Notes under the pieces: generated by a model
The model's database searches: none
Seen by the model: the letters and a program-made list of their open reading frames with translations, nothing else
What the model was told of the DNA's origin: nothing
NCBI GenBank assembly: GCA_052148715.1
Contig: JBKQHQ010000067.1
Span: 1 to 10,661, forward strand
Length of the DNA stretch: 10,661 bases
Origin: JBKQHQ01 sp052148715
Lineage (GTDB): Bacteria > Pseudomonadota > Alphaproteobacteria > Rhizobiales > Xanthobacteraceae
Direction of reading: 5' to 3'
Shown here: positions 1 through 6,063 of the stretch, piece after piece
How positions within the stretch are numbered: the stretch's first letter is position 1
Layout of the letters: each line of letters opens with the position of its first letter
Position numbers and translations under genes: made by a program

Positions 1-512
1 GCGATTGATGCGTGACCGGCCAGGACCTGGACGTCCCGCAGGGAGCCGCCAGCTTGATGGACCAGCCGGGCAGCTCGGGTGATGAAGGTGCGGCGGCCCG
101 AATGGGACGAGCAGCCGGTCAGTCCAATAATTCGGTAAGCCCTGGCGAACCAATTGACGATGCTGACGGGAGTCATGGCTGCGCCACGCTGCGACCGCAC
201 GACCGGGCCACTCGGACCGGTTAGCGGCAGCAAAGCTTGCAGGGCGTCGTGCAGGTGCGGATGGATCGGGAGCCGCCGACCGCTGCCGTTCTTGGCCGCT
301 TCGTCGCGAAGCTCGATCGTCGGCCCGACCTGACCAGAGCCGTCGAGGACCATGTCCCAGGTCAGGTTGGCGATCTCGGCCGCCCGCAGGCCAGCTTTGA
401 CCGACAGCAAGACCATGACTTGGTTGCGCACCGGTTGCCGATACGCGGCCGCGATGAACAGAAGATCGGTGACCTGCCGATCCGAAAGAATCTTTGCTTG
501 CTTGCCGGCCAT
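1..512 (-). CDS. Short tyrosine recombinase / site-specific integrase, partial at left edge
   Basis: This gene encodes the catalytic domain of a phage-integrase-family tyrosine recombinase, which would cut and rejoin DNA at attachment sites. The minus-strand frame begins with ATG at 512-510 (MAGKQAKILSDRQV); an in-frame TGA lies at 563-561 with no other start between, so this start is well fixed. About 170 residues are visible. They contain the first catalytic Arg in GLRAAEI (about residue 43), the beta-hairpin Lys (about 74), the HxxR box in HSGRR (about 137-140) and the second His in LAGHASI (about 167). The nucleophilic Tyr should lie just past the window edge. The N-terminal core-binding domain of full-length integrases is absent; the protein starts directly in the catalytic fold, as in a known class of roughly 190-200-residue recombinases. 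It suggests that this end of the window is mobile or was acquired by recombination. Confidence 0.9.
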   Translation of the reverse strand, partial: MAGKQAKILSDRQVTDLLFIAAAYRQPVRNQVMVLLSVKAGLRAAEIANLTWDMVLDGSGQVGPTIELRDEAAKNGSGRRLPIHPHLHDALQALLPLTGPSGPVVRSQRGAAMTPVSIVNWFARAYRIIGLTGCSSHSGRRTFITRAARLVHQAGGSLRDVQVLAGHASI

Positions 513-536
513 GATCTGCCTGAAATCTGCAGCCCG

Positions 537-564
537 ACTATGAATCAGATCACAGAAAAATCAA
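537..564 (-). promoter_or_regulatory. Possible integrase promoter
   Basis: On the minus strand, TTGATT (564-559) and CATAGT (542-537) are separated by 16 bases and could serve as -35 and -10 boxes. The distance to the integrase ATG at 512 would give a leader of roughly 20 bases. Each box matches the sigma70 consensus at four of six positions, so this is only a plausible call. Confidence 0.3.
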
Positions 565-598
565 TTGCAAATTGGCCATATCACAATGATCCGGGAGG

Positions 599-628
599 CT
601 GATTAAGAAAGTATAGTTTGTTAATCAG
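599..628. repeat. 30-bp AT-rich near-perfect palindrome, candidate recombinase core or operator
   Basis: The outer arms CTGATTAA (599-606) and TTAATCAG (621-628) are perfect inverted repeats. The 14 bases between them, GAAAGTATAGTTTG, continue the symmetry except at four positions (607, 611, 616, 620), where G faces G. In total 26 of 30 positions obey dyad symmetry. The length matches tyrosine recombinase core sites (two arms around a 6-8 bp crossover region), and it lies about 90 bp upstream of the integrase start. A binding site for an excisionase-like or regulatory protein is an equal possibility. Confidence 0.5.
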
Positions 629-639
629 ATTGGGTGGTG

Positions 640-1016
640 AGCTAATAAAAAATATCAGCTTCCCCGACTCCAGCTCTTGCGGTTAACTTCGTTCCTAATC
701 TTGTGAACGCCGTGTGATGCCTCGGTCGCATAGGGGTAGGAGAGGGGCCTGGCCACTCCGCCCTTACGAGCCGCTCGCCGGCTCGCCTTCGCGCCGCTTG
801 CCGGCGCGCTCTTTCGGGGCTTGCCCCCGTCTTTGATTGAAACGATTGAATCCCCATCCCGGCCGGTCAGCATATTCCGGGGAGTGCGGGTGGGGCACGA
901 AGGGCGCCTTGGCTCCCTTGCTTTGTCTGGCGGGTTCTTGAAAGATATGATCCTTACATCGTTGATCGGCTAACCTTGACGATCCGATGGGTTTTCAGAT
1001 CAATAACTTACGCCGC
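640..1016. other. Intergenic stretch without a recognised gene
   Basis: No convincing coding sequence was found here. A weak imperfect inverted repeat occurs at 640-660 (arms of eight bases with one mismatch around five A residues). Minus-strand open frames between 642 and 873 would encode very basic, low-complexity peptides rich in Arg, Ala and Gly, lack a clear ribosome binding site, and probably reflect GC-rich composition. The sequence from about 750 to 890 is much richer in GC than that before 660, so a junction between DNA of different origin may lie here. Confidence 0.5.
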
Positions 1017-1100
1017 TTGTGGTATACCGCATAATACTTTAGTATTAACGAGTATTATGGAGGTATTAAAGCATGAGTACTGCCGAAAGATTGAGTATTA
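1017..1100 (+). promoter_or_regulatory. Antitoxin operator array and likely promoter
   Basis: TAATACT (1032-1038) and AGTATTA (1041-1047) form a perfect 7-bp inverted repeat around two T residues. Further copies follow: AGTATTA at 1051-1057, GGTATTA at 1062-1068 and AGTATTA at 1094-1100 inside the coding start. The starts at 1041, 1051 and 1062 are about one helical turn apart, as expected for cooperative binding by a ribbon-helix-helix antitoxin. A candidate promoter (TTGTGG 1017-1022, 17-bp spacer, TAGTAT 1040-1045) overlaps the array, which fits autorepression. The Shine-Dalgarno GGAGG at 1059-1063 lies between repeat copies. Confidence 0.65.
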
Positions 1101-1357
1101 GTCTCAAGAAAGAGCGGGCCGCTTGGGCTCGCAAGCAGGTGGCGCAGGGGCGCTACCCCAACATCAGCGCCACCGTCGACGCCGCCCTTGATGCTCTGGC
1201 CGAAATGGATCTCGCCCGCGACGCGTGGTGGGTCGAGACCCTCCTGCGCTGCGAAGAGGCTGAGCAACATCCCGAGCAGATGCTGAGCGCCGACGACTTC
1301 CATGCTAGGCGTCGGGAGAGGATCAAGCTGTTGAAACGCCAAGCGTCCGGCGGTTGA
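1073..1357 (+). CDS. Ribbon-helix-helix type II antitoxin (ParD/RelB-like)
   Basis: The 94-residue product has the form of a type II antitoxin: an N-terminal strand (RLSISL, about residues 6-11) followed by two helices, the second in NISATVDAALDALAEM (about 30-46), typical of ribbon-helix-helix DNA-binding dimers. The acidic and aromatic C-terminal half (about 47-94) would wrap and neutralise the partner toxin. ATG at 1073 is preceded by GGAGG nine bases upstream. The stop codon overlaps the TTG start of the downstream ParE/RelE-like gene (TTGA), the usual antitoxin-first operon layout. It would repress its own promoter through the AGTATTA repeats just upstream. The protein ends in two glycines. 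The exact subfamily (ParD versus RelB) cannot be fixed by eye. Because the toxin frame is broken, this antitoxin may now be an orphan. Confidence 0.8.
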   Translation: MSTAERLSISLKKERAAWARKQVAQGRYPNISATVDAALDALAEMDLARDAWWVETLLRCEEAEQHPEQMLSADDFHARRRERIKLLKRQASGG

Positions 1358-1688
1358 GCTTGGCGGCGAAGTTTTCCCTGTCGCCGGAGGCGGTCAACGA
1401 CCTGGTCGACATCTGGCGGTTGGTCGCGGGTGCCGACGGCGTGGCCCGCGCGGATCGCCTGGTAGCAAAGATCGAGGCGTTCTGTTTCTCAGCCTGGCCG
1501 AGTTCTCCAAGCTGGGCACGCGGCATTACGATCGCTGGCCGGGTCTCCGCTCGGTGGGCGTACCGGGCGTGAAGAAGACCACCGTCCTCTTCCTTAGCCT
1601 GCCGTCCGCGGTGATCGTCGTTCGCGTCGGCTATCTTGGCCGGAACGTATGGGCCAGCATCCCCCAAGCTGCCAACGACAACGAGTAA
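1354..1688 (+). pseudogene. ParE/RelE-like toxin, frameshifted
   Basis: Translation from the TTG at 1354 gives a normal ParE/RelE-like N-terminus (FSLSPEAVNDLVDIW, then ADRLVAKIEA) but then runs into an unrelated frame that stops at 1572. The natural continuation is in the frame one base back. It begins around 1479 (VLFLSLAEFSKLGTRH), includes the family motif WPGLRSVGVPGVKKTTVLF, and ends ILGRN-type residues and VWASIPQAANDNE at the TAA 1686-1688. Joining the frames near 1478-1480 would give about 111 residues, the expected size. The simplest explanation is loss of one G in the GCGTT stretch. Family members inhibit growth by mRNA cleavage or gyrase poisoning; this copy is probably inactive unless the shift is a sequencing error or is bypassed. 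The overlap with the antitoxin is intact, so the operon layout is otherwise normal. Confidence 0.75.
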
Positions 1689-1735
1689 GCCTGCATTTTG
1701 CCCGGTTGTCCTGCGTTAATCATGCACCGTTGCCC

Positions 1736-1763
1736 TTGAAAGAACAAAAAACGAACATACAAT
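1736..1763 (+). promoter_or_regulatory. Strong sigma70-like promoter for MBL1
   Basis: TTGAAA (1736-1741) and TACAAT (1758-1763), each five of six to consensus, are separated by 16 bases. Transcription would begin near 1770, giving a leader of roughly 115 bases before the MBL1 ATG at 1887. It is the best promoter match seen in the window and makes MBL1 an independently transcribed gene. Confidence 0.6.
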
Positions 1764-1811
1764 GGCGTCGCGAGTGAGAGAGTGCCTTAACAACTTGTGT
1801 TGGACCAGCCC

Positions 1812-1839
1812 CCGGCGGAGGGCTGACACCCGCCGCCGG
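1812..1839 (+). promoter_or_regulatory. GC-rich hairpin in the MBL1 leader
   Basis: CCGGCGG (1812-1818) pairs perfectly with CCGCCGG (1833-1839). Inside, after one A/G mismatch, GGG (1820-1822) pairs with CCC (1829-1831) around a six-base loop. No T-run follows, so it is not a standard intrinsic terminator. It would be a stable structure in the 5' untranslated region, about 45 bases before the start codon. Its role is unknown. Confidence 0.5.
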
Positions 1840-1886
1840 CACCAACCCAGACCTGGAATTCTCCGTTTTTGAGCGGAAAGAGCGTC

Positions 1887-2987
1887 ATGAGCGATTATTT
1901 TGAAATCGATTTCCTGGAGGTCCACACCAGCAAGAGCGGCGACGCCATTGCCATCCGCTATGAAATTGGCGGGGCGACCTACATTCACGTCGTTGACGGG
2001 GGATACCAAGCCACGGGACCGGGCTTGGCGAAGCATATTCGCACGTTTTTCGGCAACCCGTCTTCCATCGACTATGTGGTTGTGACCCACCCCGATGGTG
2101 ATCACGCATCCGGACTGCAAACGATCCTCAAGGAATTTGACGTTAGCGAATTATGGATGCTGCGGCCGTGGGACTATGCTGCGGAGCTATTGAACCAATT
2201 CTCAAGGTACACGTCAGTTGACGGACTCAAGAAAAAACTACACGAGAATTATCCCTACATCGATACGCTGGAACAAATCGCCAATCGAAGGGGTATTCCA
2301 ATCCGCAACCCATTCCAAAGCGAGAAGATCGGGGCCTTCACGGTTCTGGCACCCAGCAGGGCGCGCTACTTGCAGCTGATCGTTGACTCCGACAAGACGC
2401 CGCTACCCGCGGCGCAAGCCAATCGCAGCCTTCTCGAAGCCGTTGGCGACACCTTGGTGGAAGTAGCCAAGCGGGCCGTCAACTACATTCGTGCGGCCTG
2501 GGGCGAGGAGATCTTCTCTTCGGACGAGACCAGCGCCGAGAACGAGATGAGTGTTGTCCAATATGCGCTGTTGTGCGGCGAGAAGGTTGTGCTTACCGGC
2601 GATGCTGGACCGGGTGCCCTCACCGAAGCCGCGGATTATGCGCCGCAGGCAGGGCTCACGCTGCCTGGTGTCAAACGATTTCAGGTGCCGCATCATGGGT
2701 CACGTCGCAACGTAACGACGGAGATTCTCGACAGATGGCTTGGTCCGCGGCTGAAATCTATGCCGAAGCCCGGAGCCGAAACCTTTACCGCCATTATCAG
2801 TGCTGCCCGCGAAGACGAGGACCACCCGCGCAAGGCCGTTGTTCGTGCCCTCATACACCGCGGTGCTAGAGTCGTATCGACGGACGATGGTGACGGAGGC
2901 AAGCGCGTCGGCAAGAACGCTCCCACCCGGCCCAATTGGACCGCCGCGATACCACTGTCGTACCCGGAGGACCAGGAAGAACCTTAG
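1887..2987 (+). CDS. MBL-fold metallohydrolase, ComEC-like (MBL1)
   Basis: This 366-residue protein belongs to the metallo-beta-lactamase fold, closest in pattern to the ComEC/Rec2 hydrolase domain. It has an early VVDGG turn (about 36-39), the metal-binding THPDGDH motif (H68, D70, D72, H73), an NEMSVV segment (about 219-224), LTGDAG with the bridging Asp (D239) and PHHGS (H269-H270). All expected ligands are present, so it should be an active two-metal hydrolase, possibly on nucleic acid or nucleotide phosphodiesters; the substrate is unknown. No signal peptide or membrane segment is seen, so it is probably cytosolic. ATG at 1887 is chosen because GGAAAGAG (1875-1882) lies just upstream; a TTG at 1869 in the same frame lacks this. 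It has its own promoter and leader hairpin, and its stop overlaps that of the membrane protein gene on the other strand, suggesting a selected arrangement with the ubiquitin-like operon. Confidence 0.85.
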   Translation: MSDYFEIDFLEVHTSKSGDAIAIRYEIGGATYIHVVDGGYQATGPGLAKHIRTFFGNPSSIDYVVVTHPDGDHASGLQTILKEFDVSELWMLRPWDYAAELLNQFSRYTSVDGLKKKLHENYPYIDTLEQIANRRGIPIRNPFQSEKIGAFTVLAPSRARYLQLIVDSDKTPLPAAQANRSLLEAVGDTLVEVAKRAVNYIRAAWGEEIFSSDETSAENEMSVVQYALLCGEKVVLTGDAGPGALTEAADYAPQAGLTLPGVKRFQVPHHGSRRNVTTEILDRWLGPRLKSMPKPGAETFTAIISAAREDEDHPRKAVVRALIHRGARVVSTDDGDGGKRVGKNAPTRPNWTAAIPLSYPEDQEEP

Positions 2988-3682
2988 GCGCTCGTCACAG
3001 ACGAGCTGTACGTGCGCAGCATTTCGTATGAAAAGGCGGCGTAGAACTTCAAAAACCTGCCGAACATGCTCACAGCCACAACTAAGACCGCCACCAACAG
3101 CCATGCCGTATGGGTTGTGGGCGTCTGGAATAACTTAATTGCGAGAAGCACGGCCGCAATCAGCCCGACAAACGAGATATTCCGGCTGAAGCCGTATAGA
3201 TTCCTAAACTGATCCATCCGCGCCGCAGCGTCGGGTACTTTGCGGGCGGCCGGAAATGCTACGTTAAAAACAGCTTCGGGATCGCTGAGGTCTTGCCGTG
3301 CCACGCCGAGCGTTTTCGCGGCTCCCGTGAGAATCCTGTCGCGGATTTGATCAGGAAGAGGAGCGTACTCCCTCCCGGCAAACAGTGTGGCTAGAAATAG
3401 CTCGCGCCAGCGCCGCTGCTGCAGGCCGAGCAGTATGGCGATGGGTGGATGCAACAGACCGCGAGCAACGCCATGCTCCAAAACGGCCGACGATGGCCCG
3501 GCGAGCATTTGGCCAATCAGGTATGCCACCGCGGTCCAAAAGACGATCTGCACAATCGTCCATTGCGTCCGTTGAACAAGTACGCCACCGCCGAACGTGT
3601 AATCGATGGCGGCTATCAAAAGCATGCCTGAGGTCAGGTATGCATAGAAGTCGTAATCGGTGAACGGAAACCACTGCTTCAT
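2984..3682 (-). CDS. Four-helix membrane protein of unknown function, possible effector
   Basis: The 232-residue product has a short N-terminal FPFTDYDFYAYL segment leading into hydrophobic helices at about 10-30, 40-62, 164-183 and 190-212, with a soluble loop of roughly 95 residues (about 65-160) between helices two and three. The N-terminus is MKQWFPFTDYDF and no cleavable signal is evident, so it is probably an inner-membrane protein. No enzymatic motif was recognised. The gene lies 116 bp downstream of the E2-E1-JAB gene on the same strand with no visible terminator between, so it may be the last gene of that operon. Its ribosome binding site is weak (GGGAT far upstream). Its stop overlaps the MBL1 stop within TTAG (2984-2987). 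Small multi-helix membrane proteins are common effectors in defence systems, which is the basis for proposing that role; nothing in the sequence proves it. Confidence 0.8.
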   Translation of the reverse strand: MKQWFPFTDYDFYAYLTSGMLLIAAIDYTFGGGVLVQRTQWTIVQIVFWTAVAYLIGQMLAGPSSAVLEHGVARGLLHPPIAILLGLQQRRWRELFLATLFAGREYAPLPDQIRDRILTGAAKTLGVARQDLSDPEAVFNVAFPAARKVPDAAARMDQFRNLYGFSRNISFVGLIAAVLLAIKLFQTPTTHTAWLLVAVLVVAVSMFGRFLKFYAAFSYEMLRTYSSSVTSA

Positions 3683-3798
3683 GGCGTCAGATATTATCCC
3701 AAAAGTGCGGATTGTACATCGCCGCCTCGCTTGGTGGCTCTACAAGCCCAACGACATCAACATACCTCCACGATAAGCCGGCGTCTGCGGTGGCCACC

Positions 3799-6063
3799 CT
3801 ATTCGACAGTTTTGCCACTGAGGATGTTGATGCCAGAGTCTCCGGCAATCAACATCACCGCGGGGCGGTTTTCCATCGCCAGCACACTGGCCAGCCATAC
3901 GATTTGGGTCAAGTCTATGACACTCGGTGATGTAGATATGCGACGTGGGTGCGAGTGCCACTCGCCGACGTAACGAACCTGATCCATAGTCCTAACCATT
4001 GCGGCGCGAATGGCATGCTCCAAACCAGAAACACCCCGTTCAAATCCTTGCTCCTCCTCAATACTATCAGGCGGGGCGGTTAGCGCGTCCACAATGTGAA
4101 TGCTCCGCGCCGCTGCATCGACGACGCCGAGCAAGACGCCACCGGTTTCCGCGGGCAAGCTCTTTGCCCGAATTGCCAAGATTTCCTCTTTCAATCCTTC
4201 GTCGATGGTCACCGACCAATCCCGTAATTGCGTGCGTGTTATCGGCGCTACCTCCGGTCTCGCTGCTGCGACGGCGCCGTCGGCGCCTATCGTCCAGATA
4301 CCGGCCGCACCTTCCGGTGTATTGAGCATCTGGGCGAGCGCCGCCGCGGCGAGGCTACTGAGCAATGCGGCCTTGCTTTGCGGAATGCGGTTGGTGAGTG
4401 CTCGGCAAGCTCCTGTATATGCGAAACGCTCGCCGGTAGCACTCAAGTGCTTTTCCAGGTCGGCTCGACGCAAGACTGCCCGATAATACTGCGCTTCGAG
4501 ATCCCGCAATGTCAGTGACCGATCGGCCGGTTCGACCAATGTTACGACGGCTTCGCCAGCGGGATTGAAAAAAGTGCTTGCTCGCCGCGCCGCAGCTGCG
4601 CCGTCAGATAGGAACCTGGCGGCCGCGACCGAAGCAGTGGCGTCGATGATGATGTCGGCCGAGCCAAGGGCTTCGTCGAGTTCGCTCTGGTGTTCGCCGG
4701 GGCTCAGCACATCACAGACGATCGACTTTGATGCCGGGTGTGTGCTCGGCGGCCGCAGGTAATTGATTTGTGCCGCAAGCACAGGTGCCTTGGGCTGACC
4801 GAGGTGCCCGAAATGCGAGCTATGCCTAGCGAGATTATGCGGCAGCAATCTATCATTATCGACCACGGTCCACTGAAAGCGGCCCTCGCGCGCCAGGATC
4901 ATTGAGGTCTGAGAACCAATGGCCCCGGCACCGACCAAGACGACCTTCCGCTTGTCGGATTCTGGCAAGCCTGCGAGTTCGGCAGCGCGAGCTTGATCGA
5001 ACTCGATGTGGACCGTCGCCATTTCCAAAGCGATGGCTTTCAAACCTGCTTCATCGACGGCGGGAGGCGATATGTTGGGGGCGTACCCAGATTGCGAGCC
5101 TTGACTTGGGGGAGCCACGAAGAAGGATCCAATCGCAACACCCAGTTCACCCAGCGTGCGGGCCGGTATGAATGCCCTGGTGTCGGCAACTCCAGTTGGC
5201 TCGCCCGCCGGCGTCATGATCGGGAACTCGATGATGATGGCAACCAATGATGCTAAGCGGGCGGCATCAGATTGCTTCGCCCCATACCACCCATTCATTC
5301 TACTCCGCAGATCGGTAACCAGGTCCACATCCCGTTTCGCCAACTCGCGGACCAATGAAAGCAATGTCGGCGGTGCTTTGCGCAGACGTGTCATTTTCTC
5401 CGCCGCAACCCGATATGCCACCGTCGTAAATCGCAGCGCATTGTTCGGATTGGATTGTCCCCACCGATCGAGCGGCACGGCGACGAAGTTGGTGGGGTCG
5501 GCAGCGCTCGAAAAAAAGGCCAGTTCCGCCGACGTGGCATCCTCAAGGACCGATCGTGGGAACACAAAGTTGTATTGTGAAACCCCGAAAAATGGATCGA
5601 GCGGTTGGTGTGCGCCGTGCAGCTCGCCGCGCGCCGCCCGATGAAACCAAAGCGTAATCCGTTCCAGCAGTTCCGCCGCCGTCCAGGTCGCCCGGGCTTC
5701 GACCCAAGGTCGATCATCGATGCACAAGGCGCACGGCACATCCTCGGGCACCCACTGTTGGTGCTCCGTGTCGGGGAAATCTTCCCTAAGCGCAAGAACC
5801 GAAGGCACGCTGCCTTCTAAACGGAAAATAATGCCGACCGGCTCCTGCTTTTCTATCGGCACATGAGGCGCTTGCGGCACGTCGGTGGCGAGATCGAAGC
5901 AAACCAGCTCTAGGCCGTCGTTACGGCGCCGCGCTCCTTTCCACATCACTAGGTGTTTCGCGAAACGGTCAACGTATTCTACAAAGGCAACCGCCGTCGG
6001 CGAGGCGAGGTCCTCGATTCCTATCTCCTCGCCCCACCCGGCGGACCAAGGATGCAGTGTCAT
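3799..6063 (-). CDS. E2-like / E1 (ThiF) / JAB peptidase triple fusion
   Basis: This 754-residue protein combines three ubiquitin-pathway modules. Residues about 1-170 resemble a prokaryotic E2-like fold, with candidate catalytic cysteines in PCALCIDD (C111 or, more likely, C114) followed by a W-rich helix. Residues about 175-365 are an unassigned linker domain. Residues about 370-600 are an E1/ThiF adenylation domain with the GxGxxG loop (VGAGAIGS, about 377-384), the acidic ATP/Mg site VVDND (D402, D404), NLAR (N410, R413) and a candidate thioester Cys in TGACR (C553). Residues about 610-754 are a JAB/JAMM metalloprotease with E639, H703, H705, S714 and D717 (HSH motif at 703-705). It should activate and transfer a ubiquitin-like or other C-terminal tail, and also remove it. 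ATG at 6063 overlaps the MBL2 stop by one base (TGATG), implying coupled translation; a TTG one codon upstream is less likely. Cap2/Cap3, Bil and Bub systems are relatives in logic, but use separate proteins for at least some steps. Confidence 0.88.
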   Translation of the reverse strand: MTLHPWSAGWGEEIGIEDLASPTAVAFVEYVDRFAKHLVMWKGARRRNDGLELVCFDLATDVPQAPHVPIEKQEPVGIIFRLEGSVPSVLALREDFPDTEHQQWVPEDVPCALCIDDRPWVEARATWTAAELLERITLWFHRAARGELHGAHQPLDPFFGVSQYNFVFPRSVLEDATSAELAFFSSAADPTNFVAVPLDRWGQSNPNNALRFTTVAYRVAAEKMTRLRKAPPTLLSLVRELAKRDVDLVTDLRSRMNGWYGAKQSDAARLASLVAIIIEFPIMTPAGEPTGVADTRAFIPARTLGELGVAIGSFFVAPPSQGSQSGYAPNISPPAVDEAGLKAIALEMATVHIEFDQARAAELAGLPESDKRKVVLVGAGAIGSQTSMILAREGRFQWTVVDNDRLLPHNLARHSSHFGHLGQPKAPVLAAQINYLRPPSTHPASKSIVCDVLSPGEHQSELDEALGSADIIIDATASVAAARFLSDGAAAARRASTFFNPAGEAVVTLVEPADRSLTLRDLEAQYYRAVLRRADLEKHLSATGERFAYTGACRALTNRIPQSKAALLSSLAAAALAQMLNTPEGAAGIWTIGADGAVAAARPEVAPITRTQLRDWSVTIDEGLKEEILAIRAKSLPAETGGVLLGVVDAAARSIHIVDALTAPPDSIEEEQGFERGVSGLEHAIRAAMVRTMDQVRYVGEWHSHPRRISTSPSVIDLTQIVWLASVLAMENRPAVMLIAGDSGINILSGKTVE

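Noticed and set aside
237..602. Plus-strand ORF opposite the integrase
   Set aside because: It is the antisense of the tyrosine recombinase, whose catalytic motifs are clear on the minus strand.
655..873. Minus-strand ORF of 72 residues
   Set aside because: Very basic, low-complexity product, no convincing ribosome binding site and no recognised family; a second minus-strand frame is open over the same bases, as expected from GC-rich composition.
1479..1490. Programmed -1 frameshift in the toxin
   Set aside because: No canonical slippery heptamer or downstream stimulatory structure was seen; a one-base deletion is simpler.
1812..1839. Hairpin considered as a terminator of the toxin-antitoxin operon
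   Set aside because: No T-run follows, and it lies downstream of a good promoter for MBL1, so a leader structure is more likely.
5156..5644. Plus-strand ORF of 162 residues inside the E2-E1-JAB gene
   Set aside because: Composition-driven shadow; the minus-strand frame carries recognisable domains throughout.
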